Positions 34,860 to 43,283 of a DNA stretch of 53,758 nucleotides are shown here, piece by piece. The position numbers and the translations under genes are program-made. Source of the stretch: Candidatus Bathyarchaeota archaeon. GTDB lineage: Archaea; Thermoproteota; Bathyarchaeia; Bathyarchaeales; DTEX01. The stretch's first letter is position 1; each line of letters begins with the position of its first letter. The stretch lies in contig PIYB01000001.1 of assembly GCA_003601835.1 (NCBI GenBank), positions 1 through 53,758 of the forward strand, written 5' to 3'. Under the pieces are notes generated by a model, which worked only from the letters and a program-made list of their open reading frames with translations, had not been told where the DNA came from and ran no database searches.

Positions 34860-35357
34860 ATGGCTTCAATTCATGCTAGAAAATTCGTGTCCGCAGACCC
34901 TGACAAATGCGTAGGCTGCTGCGTATGCGAGTACGCGTGTTCCTACGAGAAAGAGAAAGCTTTCAACCCTGTGAAATCCCGGATCAGAGCAGTTCGACTA
35001 GATTCCGTTATTAACATGGCTGTAACCTGTAGGCTGTGCGAAAACGCTCCTTGCGTGAACGCGTGTCCCAGAGACGCTTTGACACAGTCAGAAGAGACCG
35101 GCATCATCATGGTTGATGAGGACAAATGCAATGGTTGCGGATGGTGCATCGAAGCTTGTGACTATGGAGCTATTATGCTTCATCCTGACAAGAAAGTAGT
35201 CTTTGTATGCGACCTCTGTGACGGCAACCCTAAATGCGTGGAATGGTGCCCAGAAGAAGCTTTGGACTTTGTCACTGCTGATGTTTTAGCTCAGAAAGCT
35301 CGGATTACGGCTATAAAGAAACTGTTCCAAGAAGCCCTGACACAAAAGTCCGAGTGA
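34860..35357 (+). CDS. Four-cluster ferredoxin-type electron transfer subunit of AOR
   Basis: A 165-residue iron-sulfur protein. Four cysteine groups are seen in order: CVGCCVCEYAC, CRLCENAPCVNAC, CNGCGWCIEAC and CDLCDGNPKCVEWC, enough for four [4Fe-4S] clusters as in HycB/DmsB-like subunits. A strong ribosome site (AAAGGAGG) lies 7 nt before the ATG at 34860, which favours it over the GTG three bases earlier. It immediately follows the AOR gene in an operon and should pass electrons from AOR to a ferredoxin pool or membrane partner. Confidence 0.9.
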   Translation: MASIHARKFVSADPDKCVGCCVCEYACSYEKEKAFNPVKSRIRAVRLDSVINMAVTCRLCENAPCVNACPRDALTQSEETGIIMVDEDKCNGCGWCIEACDYGAIMLHPDKKVVFVCDLCDGNPKCVEWCPEEALDFVTADVLAQKARITAIKKLFQEALTQKSE

Positions 35358-35447
35358 CTACATCCAACCTTCTTTCTACATAAGTCTCGTTCCAAAGCCG
35401 TTTTTCCAGAGGTTAATATGGCTGATTGTGTCGAGCTTGCTTAAAGG

Positions 35448-35705
35448 TCATTCGATCTTTATTATGCGCCTTTTCTCCAAGCGTCTAAGAGCATCATAAA
35501 ATTCGCTTTTTTGTTTTCCTTGAAGTTTGAAATGCTGAATCATGTCTTTGATGGATGACCGGGGTTTACCTTGTCTTCTTAAATGGTTTTGTAAGTATCC
35601 GACAACGAGACGCTCGATTCTGCCGCATTTCCAGGTTGTGTTCCGGAGAAGAACGGCTATTGCTTTGAACATTTTCTGGGTTTCTTTTTTGGATCGTCTC
35701 GCCAT
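35448..35705 (-). CDS. Small basic, winged-helix-like protein (85 aa)
   Basis: Not assigned to a named family. It reads MARRSKKETQKMFKAIAVLL, then WKCGRIERLVVGYLQNHLRR and SSIKDMIQHFKLQGKQKSEFYDALRRLEKRRIIKIE; the last part has the helix-turn-helix-wing rhythm of a winged helix. High Arg/Lys content suggests nucleic-acid binding. It is alone on the minus strand between the AOR operon and the acyltransferase. Confidence 0.6.
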   Translation of the reverse strand: MARRSKKETQKMFKAIAVLLRNTTWKCGRIERLVVGYLQNHLRRQGKPRSSIKDMIQHFKLQGKQKSEFYDALRRLEKRRIIKIE

Positions 35706-35874
35706 CCGATCTCCTCATCCCATAAAAACCTAGATCGGTATTTATGTGTATCTGAAATTTTAATTTCTAACGTAAATATCCTATTGAAAGATTTTTCCTG
35801 AAAAACGGTGCTGTAAACCTTTTTTTCTCCGAAACCTTGAAAAGGCTTATCGTCGAAGAAAAGGTGGATTGCTT

Positions 35875-36579
35875 ATGAAAGGTTTCATCTCGCAAAAGGC
35901 TCAGATCGAAGGATGCGTGGAACCAAGCGCCGTGATTCTAGGCGAAACCGTGGTAGGTTCCAACACTTTTATCGACAGAGACGTCATAATAGGCTATCCT
36001 GTTGAGGATACGCTTAGGATTTTAAGGTTATCCCGTTCATTCAACGTAAAAGGTTTAGATGACCACAGCAGAGGAGCAAAAATCGGAAGAGAATGCATAA
36101 TCCGTTCAGGCACCGTTATATATGAGACTGCAACTCTAGGCGACAAGGTTAGGACCGGTCATAACGTTCTGGTGAGAGAAGGCACCACCGTTAGAGAAGA
36201 AACCCTTATTGGAACCTCGGTGAAACTTGACGGTGCCGTAAAGATCGGTAGAAGAGTGAAAATACAATCAAACGCCTATCTTCCACACTTAACAGTCATA
36301 GAAGACGACGTCTTCATAGCGCCCAATGTCTGTTTCACCAATGATCCGTACCCTCAAAGCGGACGCCTTGTAGGCTCAGTTGTAGAAAAGAACGCCGTTA
36401 TCTGCGCTAACGCTACGCTGCTACCTGGAGTAAGAATAGGGCAAAACGCCGTTGTGGCTGCCGGCTCCGTTGTCACAAAGAATGTTGCACCTAGCCAAGT
36501 TGTCGCCGGGAACCCTGCTCGTTTTCTTATGAGCCGTGAAGAGTTTGACAGGAAAAGACAGGTTTGGGAAAAGGGCTAA
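35875..36579 (+). CDS. Hexapeptide-repeat acyltransferase (LbetaH)
   Basis: A 234-residue left-handed beta-helix protein. Repeats of the [LIV]-G-x4 pattern run through almost the whole chain, for example AVILGETVVGSNTFIDRDVIIG, LGDKVRTGHNVLVREGTTV, GRRVKIQSNAYLPHLTVIED and CANATLLPGVRIGQNAVVAAGSV. It ends with the ATG/VVAGNPARFL motif found in sugar O- or N-acetyltransferases. Sugar acetylation on surface glycans is a reasonable guess. Start: the second ATG-like codon at 35875; a TTG two codons earlier is possible. It may share a transcript with the cyclase gene downstream (51-nt gap). Confidence 0.85.
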   Translation: MKGFISQKAQIEGCVEPSAVILGETVVGSNTFIDRDVIIGYPVEDTLRILRLSRSFNVKGLDDHSRGAKIGRECIIRSGTVIYETATLGDKVRTGHNVLVREGTTVREETLIGTSVKLDGAVKIGRRVKIQSNAYLPHLTVIEDDVFIAPNVCFTNDPYPQSGRLVGSVVEKNAVICANATLLPGVRIGQNAVVAAGSVVTKNVAPSQVVAGNPARFLMSREEFDRKRQVWEKG

Positions 36580-36630
36580 ATACTGAGGCATAAAGATTCT
36601 GCTTGTGAAGCCCCTGCTTGGTGGAAAAAC

Positions 36631-37284
36631 ATGATTGACATCTCCCAGTACAGGATAATTGATCTTTCCGCTGAAATAAAACCGGGAATCCTGAAGGTGA
36701 ACGGAGAATACGTTCACGGGAACCAGCCTAGAAGGTTCGAGATACGTCAGTTCATATATGCTCCTGACAAGGCTTTGATGCATTGGGTTGAAACTGAGAC
36801 CCACATAGGAACCCATGTTGAGCTTCCTGCGCATCTTACTGACGGAGCAAAATCTGCCTCTGAAATGCCCATCGAATCTTTCATCGGTGAAGCAATAGTC
36901 TTGAAGTTCCATTCGTTGAAACCGGAAGACGTACAAGGAAAACCGATAACGCCGTCTCACTTAGCTAACGTGAAGAAAGGAGACATCGTGCTGATGTGGA
37001 GCCCATACCAAGGCAACGAACAACCCTACATTTCACCAGAATCCGCAGAATTGCTCGCTGAAAAACCAGTGAAGATGGTTGGAATCCAAAACATTAAAGT
37101 TGAAGCACCCGGCGGCTCCATGGCAACGCACATCAACCTGCTGAAGAACGAGATTCCGCTGATCGAAGGCTTAGTTAACCTCGAAAAAATTCAGAAAGAA
37201 AGAGTGTTCTACATCGGTCTCCCATTGAACGTAGCTGGTCTTGACTCTTCATGGATCAGAGCCATAGCTCTCGAGCCACGGTGA
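36631..37284 (+). CDS. Cyclase-family metal-dependent hydrolase (kynurenine formamidase-like)
   Basis: A 217-residue protein of the cyclase family (Pfam PF04199). The signature region THIGTHVELPAHLTDGAKSA carries the HxGTHxDxPxH-type metal motif, with Glu in place of the usual Asp. MGIQNIKVEAPGG-type sequence (MVGIQNIKVE) and HINLLKNEIPLIEGLVNLEKI complete the fold. Relatives hydrolyse N-formylkynurenine, isatin or make polyketide rings. Here the substrate is unknown. It begins with ATG 51 nt downstream of the acyltransferase. Confidence 0.87.
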   Translation: MIDISQYRIIDLSAEIKPGILKVNGEYVHGNQPRRFEIRQFIYAPDKALMHWVETETHIGTHVELPAHLTDGAKSASEMPIESFIGEAIVLKFHSLKPEDVQGKPITPSHLANVKKGDIVLMWSPYQGNEQPYISPESAELLAEKPVKMVGIQNIKVEAPGGSMATHINLLKNEIPLIEGLVNLEKIQKERVFYIGLPLNVAGLDSSWIRAIALEPR

Positions 37285-37377
37285 GAAGAAAAACGGCTTG
37301 AAACAAAAGATTAGGAACAGCATCCTAACTTTTTCATTCAGGGAATCTTGTCTTGAACCCGGATGCATGCAAAAGTT

Positions 37378-38181
37378 TTAAGGTTTTCTGAAGATGCGGT
37401 AATCCACGAGTTCAATGTTTTTCTTTAGAATTACCTCTTTGACTCTGGAGCTTAAAAGACACCTTAGTTCGGCTGCTCGATGGTTTCCAACGCCTAGTTT
37501 CATCACGTCAGCAGGTTCACTGTGAACTAACGCCTGCCCATCTGGGGATTCGACAAGAAGATGGTTCACCAGAAGCCAAAGCCCAAGTGTTAATGCTTCC
37601 AGCTGCTTCACCAAGATTGTTTCCTTTGCCCATGGAGGCTTAGAGTAGACGCCGGGCACAAATTTTTCCCCGGATTTTCCTGAAACCGGCAGTCCGTATT
37701 CTTCGGAGAGCTCCATGATGGCTTTGGTGAAAATGTTTTCTTTTCCCCGTTCTTCGTATCTTATGTAGTGAGCGTCGGGGTAACAGAGCTTCACGCCCCA
37801 TTTTTTCAAAAGCTCTATCTGCGCCTTGAGCTCCTTTTTTACCTCATTGAACTGGGGGTTAGCTTCAAAGAATTCTCTGGGCGAGTTGTGGAGAAAACCG
37901 TCTTCGTCTACGATGCTTGGAATCTTATCGTACGGTAACACAGGTCTCCAAGAGTATCCTTTCCATTCTCCGATAACTGAAAGATGCGCTCCGATACACC
38001 ATGAAGGGTTAGTCTTAGCCATTTCAGCTGCTTCTTTAGCTCAAGGTGCAGCTGCGATGATGGCGGCGCAGGTTAAGATTCCTTGTTCAAACGCCTTCAT
38101 TACAGCTAGGTTGCACGAATGAAGCAGCCCCATATCGTCGCCTCTAACTATGAGCCTTATTTCTCGTTCAGAAGAAACCAT
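37378..38181 (-). pseudogene. YdjC/ChbG-type deacetylase interrupted by one in-frame TGA
   Basis: The frame from ATG 38181 encodes REIRLIVRGDDMGLLHSCNLA, with the metal motif RGDDxG, and continues to CAAIIAAAP. A TGA then falls at 38043-38041, and the same frame resumes as AKEAAEMAKTNPSWCIGAHL to a normal end at 37378 (267 codons plus stop). In this family the interrupted site is usually Trp (PWF or similar), so one G-to-A change, TGG to TGA, explains it. No other defect is seen. ATG at 38022 is only an internal Met. Probably a recent pseudogene; readthrough of UGA is the alternative. The gene removes N-acetyl groups from chito-oligosaccharides in known relatives. Confidence 0.75.
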
Positions 38182-38264
38182 CCTCGTCACCTTGAGAAAC
38201 AGAATGGGCTGTTCTCTAATTAAGCCTTCGCCGTCCTAAGAACACGTGAAACCTGATGTTAGCT

Positions 38265-39299
38265 CTATTCTAGACCGGAGCGGTTGAACGGACAGACCTT
38301 TATGCACGTCGAGCAGCTTGCGCCGTTCTTACGCCAGAACATGAAACACTTCTCAACGTTAACGTACCATTTTAAAGCCCCGGGATTGTTAGACCGGCAT
38401 GCAATCTCGTAGCTGGGTTTCTCGGATGTGGAGATGGCTCCCACCTCGCAAGCTTCGGCGCAAAGCTTACATTTTTCACAGAACTCCTTTATCCCAAACT
38501 CGATAGGCTTGTCCGTTTCCAACGGGAGATCCGTAAAAACTTTGCAGAGCCTGACTCTTGGACCAAACTCAGATGCTATCAAGAGACCGTTTCTGCCTAG
38601 TTCTCCAAGTCCGGCGTCAATGGCGAGAGGAATACTTAAAGCCGTGTCGTTTCCGCACGGCATCGCTTCGTAGCCTAAGTTACGGATGAACTGTCATATG
38701 CATGTTAGAACAAAATCCATCTTCGAATATCCTACGCCTGTAACGGCAGAGGCAAGAGGACTGGGAGACGTGGCGATGGCATCGGCATCCATCTCGATCG
38801 CCATCACGATTACGTTTTCTAAATTGTCGGGAACATAGGCATCTGCGTAAACCCAGTTCTTATTGAGCTTAGTTACGCCCACCAACGAAGCGCCGAACAG
38901 TCTAGCCGCATATTTAAGGCGTTGGCTCATCTCATGCAGGTCATCAACCTTGATTCTCTTCGCATGCCAGTTTTCCTCAGCTAAACATAAACAGTTTCTT
39001 GGAACGTCACGGGAGAACGGTTCTAGTCTGTTCCGCCGGTAACCTCGTCTAAGAACGCGTTGAACCGCGCGGGAGGCGTGTGCTAGGGCGAAGTCAATCG
39101 GTGAATATTCGGTTTTTGTGTCTCTTCCTGTACCGCGTTTCTCGGTGATGTGTTTCTTCCAAAAACCGTCCCATGATGGGTCCCATCTTATTCTTCCGAA
39201 GATTGTGTTTTTGCTGTTAAACCTTTGAAGTTTAGATGGGTCAATGACGTATGGCGGTTTATCAACGGTCTTAACTTTAAACCGAGGTCTATGTGTCAT
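38265..39299 (-). pseudogene. Reductive-dehalogenase-like 4Fe-4S protein interrupted by one in-frame TGA
   Basis: The frame runs from ATG 39299 to a TGA at 38696-38694, then continues in the same frame as QFIRNLGYEAMPCGNDTAL to 38265. The family is RdhA-like: GYSKMDFVLTCI before the stop and GNDTALSIPLAIDAGLGELGRNGLLI after it, followed by CEKCKLCAEAC and CSTCIKVCP for two [4Fe-4S] clusters. In relatives the interrupted position is variable, often Ala. The C terminus ends soon after CPFNRSGLE and is short. No twin-arginine signal is visible at the N terminus, as in cytoplasmic non-respiratory members. Likely decayed; UGA recoding is possible but not favoured. Confidence 0.72.
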
Positions 39300-39448
39300 C
39301 TTTGTTTCCGTTCCTTTTTTACGCCGTGTTCTTTGTTCCTTTTTTCATTAAACGGTTTCCGCTGTTACCGGTGTTCTGGGTAACCTGCATCTACGTTTCA
39401 AGGGTAGCTCTGTTGTTGTATAGAAAGCAAAAATAAGTGTACTTAAAG

Positions 39449-39464
39449 AACGTGAATTCACGTT
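39449..39464. promoter_or_regulatory. Sixteen-base perfect palindrome upstream of UPF0147
   Basis: AACGTGAATTCACGTT lies six bases upstream of the TATA element TTATAT (39470-39475) that should drive the UPF0147 gene. Its position just 5' of TATA fits a regulator site. No partner protein is evident. Confidence 0.45.
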
Positions 39465-39503
39465 TAAGCTTATATCTCTGTTTCTTGTTTTATAGGATAA
39501 CAG

Positions 39504-39522
39504 GACACGCTTTCTGCGTGTC
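39504..39522 (+). promoter_or_regulatory. Hairpin in the 5' leader of UPF0147
   Basis: Seven-base arms GACACGC and GCGTGTC flank a TTTCT loop. If transcription begins about 25 nt after the TATA box, the stem sits at the very start of the leader, about 30 nt before the ATG at 39553, where it could affect RNA stability or translation. No known riboswitch is recognised. Confidence 0.4.
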
Positions 39523-39552
39523 GGATGCTTATTGGGTCAGAGGGGATTAAGA

Positions 39553-39831
39553 ATGGTTAGTAAGAAGAAACTGAAGGAATACGAAGAAAGAATAAAACAG
39601 GCTATGTTCATTCTCGGTCAAGTTTCAGAAGACACAACTACTCCACGAAACATTAGGAGAGCCGCCAAAAACTCGATGGATACGCTTCAGTCAGAGGATT
39701 ACACATTAGGCGTAAGGGCGTCCAACGCAATTTCCATCCTTGACGAGATCCTACAGGATCCAAACATGCCGCCTTACACCCGTGTTAAACTTTGGAACGT
39801 AATGAGCCTTCTTGAAGCGATAAAAGACTAG
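39553..39831 (+). CDS. UPF0147 family protein
   Basis: A 92-residue all-helical archaeal protein of UPF0147. It reads KLKEYEERIKQAMFILGQVS, then TPRNIRRAAKNSMDTLQSED and the family-typical ASNAISILDEILQDPNMPPY before TRVKLWNVMSLLEAI. Function is unknown but the family is widespread in archaea. The ATG at 39553 has AGGGGATT upstream; seven codons of in-frame sequence before it are probably leader. The promoter carries a palindrome and the leader a hairpin. Confidence 0.9.
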   Translation: MVSKKKLKEYEERIKQAMFILGQVSEDTTTPRNIRRAAKNSMDTLQSEDYTLGVRASNAISILDEILQDPNMPPYTRVKLWNVMSLLEAIKD

Positions 39832-39957
39832 CCCGCGAAACCCGTATATCCAGGTCTCCTGCACAAGCATTTTTTCTTTGAATCATCATCCCTCAATGTA
39901 AACGCTTTATAACAGGCAGCAAGCAAGATGTTACTGCGGAACAAAGCAGAAGGATAA

Positions 39958-40973
39958 GTGATTTGCGTGCCTAAGGAACTTGTCGCTGTAGCTCCTGGAG
40001 AAGTAGCTATAAGAGAATATGAAGAGCCTCTTTTGGCGCCGAATCAGGTTCGTATAAAAAGCGAGTTGTCTGCGGAGAAACATGGCACCACGATGTCCAT
40101 TTACAGGGGAATCTCTCCTCTTTCAGACAAAAGGTATGACTCGGAGCTAGGTTTGTTCCTTCCTAAAAGTCATGCTGGAGGCTGGACAGCTTCGTTTCCG
40201 ATGAAGTTGGGGAACATCACTGTTGGAACGGTGACAGAGTTTACGGTTATCTGCCGATTAGAGAGACCCATACGGTTAACGAGGAAGCCGTTAATCTTGC
40301 GCCGGAAACATTAAGCAATGAGAACCTTGTTTGCATTGATCCAGCTGTGGTTGCGCTTATGGGCGTCCGTGAAGGACATGTAAGGGTCGGGGACACCGTG
40401 GCCGTGTTCGGGTTGGGGGCAATCGGGCTTATGGCTGTTAGGCTAGCGAAAATTTCAGGTGCGTTGAAGATTGTAGGGGTTGAGCCGTTCGAAAGAAGGA
40501 GGCGGCTTGCTGAAACGTATGGGGCTGATGTGACTTTAGACCCGTTTGAGAGCGATGTTGGGTTGCAGATCAAGGAGATCACGGAAGGCAAAGGTGTGGA
40601 CATCTCCATAGAGGCAAGCGGGTCGTACAGCGCTTTACATCAAGCGATTAGATCGACGAGGTATGGTGGTACAATTGTTCCGGTCTCATGGTACCACGGT
40701 GAAGCCAAAGGTTTGAATCTAGGTGAGGAGTGGCATTTCAACCGTCAAATCATGGTGTCCGGGGCCCGTGTAGAAAGCGAACCGTACCGGGATTATCCTC
40801 TTTGGAACAGAAAGCGCATCTACAGGACCGTTATAGAGCTGTTTAAACGGAGACTGCTGACAAGCGAGGGGATGCTGTGTCCCATTGTTCCATTCGAAAA
40901 GGTTGTTGAAGCTTACAATATGCTTGTGGAGAAACCTGAAGAAACCGTTAAATTAGGTGTCACGTACGTATAA
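39958..40973 (+). pseudogene. Zinc-type/MDR alcohol dehydrogenase with frameshifting deletion
   Basis: Two pieces in different frames make one medium-chain dehydrogenase. The first (GTG 39958 to about 40231) has the N-terminal GroES-like part ending MKLGNITVGTVT. From GGT at 40230 the other frame reads DRVYGYLPIRETHTVNEEAV through AVFGLGAIGLMAVRLAKISG (NAD loop) to the end at 40973. The sequence usually between these (a loop of about ten residues) is missing, and both sides meet at GGTGAC (40230-40235), so a deletion between short repeats is likely. The result is a shifted frame and no functional enzyme. The zinc-ligand Cys/His set is incomplete. Confidence 0.8.
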
Positions 40974-41015
40974 GCTGCCGGGGAAAAACGGCGGTCAAGC
41001 AGGTGTGTTGAACAG

Positions 41016-42071
41016 TTGCCGTTACGTGAAGCTATGCTTTACGAACGTCTTCCGGGTAATCGTGTGAGATGTAACCTCTGTGGACGGCGATGTTTGATCC
41101 CTGAAGGCGGCTATGGATTCTGCCGTGTTAGAAAAAACCAGTCGGGCAAGCTTTATTCTCTTAACTATGCTAAGGCTTGTGCAGCTCACGCTGATCCTAT
41201 TGGTAAAAAGCCTCTGGTGCATTTTCATCCTGGCGCTTTAGTTATGTCCATAGCAACCGTTGGATGCAATTTTCGCTGTCGGTTCTGCGATAACTGGTCG
41301 ATAAGTCAGGAAACGGATATTCGCGGCACATATTTTCCTCCGGAAACGGTTGTCAAAGCAGCTCGGGAACATGAATGCCAAGGCATCAGCTACACGTACA
41401 CGGAGCCAACGGTTTTCTTTGAGTACGCTTACGACACAGCTGTTTTGGCTCACAAACAAGGGTTGTTCAACACTTTTGTGACTAACGGGTACATGACGCC
41501 TGAAGCCGTCAGAACTATTGCTCCATACTTGGACGCGGCGACGGTTGACTTCAAAGGCGGCGGCGACCCTGAGTTTTACAAGAGATTCTCTTCTGTTCCT
41601 TCCGTTAACCCGATTTACGAGTCTCTTAAAGAGATGAAGCGGCAAAACATCCACGTTGAGGTTACGAACCTTATTGTGCCGAAGATAGGTGACTCGATGG
41701 ACGGGATTGTTGAGCTCGCAACGTGGATCCGTGAGAACCTAGGTGCCGACACGCCTTTTCACCTTTTGAGGTTTCATCCAGATTACAAGCTCAACAACAT
41801 CAGCTCAACCGAGATCAGGACTCTTGAGGAAGCATACGAGGCTGCAACCGAATCCGGTTTGAACTATGTTTATCTGGGAAATGTTCCGGGTCACCGGTAT
41901 GAAAACACGTACTGTCCCGAATGCGGGGAGCGGCTCATCGAAAGATACGGGTTCAGCATCGTCAAATGGAGGTTAACCGAGGACATGAAGTGCCCAAGCT
42001 GCGGGAAAAAGATTCCCATCGTAGGCAAGTTTCACAAGGAAGGTTTCTCGTTTCCGTATTCTCTGCTCTGA
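41016..42071 (+). CDS. Radical SAM enzyme, AmmeMemoRadiSam system type (AmrS-like)
   Basis: A 351-residue radical SAM protein. The N-terminal CNLCGRRCLIPEGGYGFC is followed by the SAM cluster motif Cys84-x3-Cys88-x2-Cys91 in GCNFRCRFCDNW, then SYTYTEPTVFFEYAYD and VTNGYMTPEAVRTIAPYLDAATVDFKG, typical of this family and of pyruvate-formate-lyase-activase relatives. A C-terminal zinc ribbon (CPECGERL, CPSCGKKI) closes it. The usual partners, an AMMECR1 and a Memo-like protein, are not adjacent here. Start is TTG. It lies just after the broken dehydrogenase. Confidence 0.88.
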   Translation: MPLREAMLYERLPGNRVRCNLCGRRCLIPEGGYGFCRVRKNQSGKLYSLNYAKACAAHADPIGKKPLVHFHPGALVMSIATVGCNFRCRFCDNWSISQETDIRGTYFPPETVVKAAREHECQGISYTYTEPTVFFEYAYDTAVLAHKQGLFNTFVTNGYMTPEAVRTIAPYLDAATVDFKGGGDPEFYKRFSSVPSVNPIYESLKEMKRQNIHVEVTNLIVPKIGDSMDGIVELATWIRENLGADTPFHLLRFHPDYKLNNISSTEIRTLEEAYEAATESGLNYVYLGNVPGHRYENTYCPECGERLIERYGFSIVKWRLTEDMKCPSCGKKIPIVGKFHKEGFSFPYSLL

Positions 42072-42151
42072 TCGTTCAATGGAACACGAGTTTACATCCT
42101 TTCTTTTTTTGGGAATCAGATTAACCGTCTTACGCAGCGTTAATAAGATTG

Positions 42152-42157
42152 TTTTAT
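42152..42157 (+). promoter_or_regulatory. TATA box of the second radical SAM gene
   Basis: TTTTAT lies 29 nt before the ATG at 42181, so the transcript probably begins at or next to the start codon. This also argues against using the earlier in-frame ATG at 42079. Confidence 0.5.
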
Positions 42158-42180
42158 CCTCACTTGTCTATAGAAGATCA

Positions 42181-43272
42181 ATGTGGCGCATTATTAGGAG
42201 AGACGCAGCAACAGTCCTGAACGACGAGAAGGCGCGGCGTAGTCTAGCCAGATATTTTGCGGTTATGCAGGATGAGAAGCCAGCCAAATACGTGATTGCC
42301 AAGAAGATTCCAGCGGATTTTGATGAAAACGATTCCGTTCAGAAACTATGGGACATTCATGAAAACCTTCTGGCAGAATTCTTTCGTCTGCAGCAGGATG
42401 TGGACAGCCGGAAAGAAGATTTGGATGCGATGGGAAAACCTGAAAAGTCGTTTCTCGACTTGAAAGCAGAAATAGCAACCCGAATCCTCGAAAGCTGTCA
42501 TTTCTGCACGAGACGTTGCGGGGTCAACCGGTTAGGCGGGAACCTTGGCTACTGCAAATGTGGCTCAGAGATCACGGTTTCTTCCATGTTTGAGCATTTA
42601 GGTGAGGAGCCTGAGCTGGTTCCTTCCGGTACAATCTTCACCATGGGCTGCACGATTCGTTGCCTTCACTGTCAGAACTGGACTATATCCCAATGGTTTG
42701 AGAACGGAGAAACATATTCGCCTCGCAGGTTGGCGTTGGCAGTCGAACGGTTACGAAGAAACGGGTGTAGAAACGCCAATCTTGTCGGCGGGGAACCTAC
42801 ACCTTGGCTTCAACAATGGCTGCAGACGTTTAAACATGTAAACGTCAATGTGCCGGTTGTTTGGAACTCTAATTCCTACTACAGCGAAGAGACGGCTACC
42901 CTTCTCGCCGGCTTCGTTGATGTGTATCTTTTGGACTTCAAGTACGGGTCTAACGAGTGTGCGGAAAGGATTTCTGACGCGCCGAACTATTGGGAGGTGT
43001 GCACGAGGAACCATCTGTTTGCGAAAAAACACGGTGAACTCATCATCCGCGTCCTAGTTTTACCTGGGCATCTTGAGTGCTGCACGAAGGTTATTCTGAA
43101 CTGGATTGCTGAAAACCTAGGTAGAGACACGAGGGTTAACATAATGTTTCAGTACCGACCTGAATGGAGGGCTTATGAGGTTCCTGAGCTTAGAAGAAGA
43201 TTAACCGGCGCCGAGAGGAGAAGAGCCTTAGAGCTCGCAAAAGAGGCGGGTCTAGCAAACTTCATAACGTAG
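42181..43272 (+). CDS. Radical SAM protein, PflA-like, with extra N-terminal domain
   Basis: A 363-residue radical SAM protein. Residues 1 to about 90 are a helical segment (RFAVMQDEKPAKYVIAKKIP region; WDIHENLLAEFFRLQQD). CHFCTRRCGVNRLGGNLGYCKC supplies a Cys-rich site. The SAM cluster is Cys157-x3-Cys161-x2-Cys164 in MGCTIRCLHCQNWTISQW, and NLVGGEPTPWLQQWL is a partner motif. It is not a close copy of the neighbour. I chose the ATG at 42181 because TTTTAT at 42152-42157 gives a leaderless message; the frame upstream looks non-coding. Its substrate is unknown. Confidence 0.87.
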   Translation: MWRIIRRDAATVLNDEKARRSLARYFAVMQDEKPAKYVIAKKIPADFDENDSVQKLWDIHENLLAEFFRLQQDVDSRKEDLDAMGKPEKSFLDLKAEIATRILESCHFCTRRCGVNRLGGNLGYCKCGSEITVSSMFEHLGEEPELVPSGTIFTMGCTIRCLHCQNWTISQWFENGETYSPRRLALAVERLRRNGCRNANLVGGEPTPWLQQWLQTFKHVNVNVPVVWNSNSYYSEETATLLAGFVDVYLLDFKYGSNECAERISDAPNYWEVCTRNHLFAKKHGELIIRVLVLPGHLECCTKVILNWIAENLGRDTRVNIMFQYRPEWRAYEVPELRRRLTGAERRRALELAKEAGLANFIT

Positions 43273-43283
43273 CTTCTTATATA

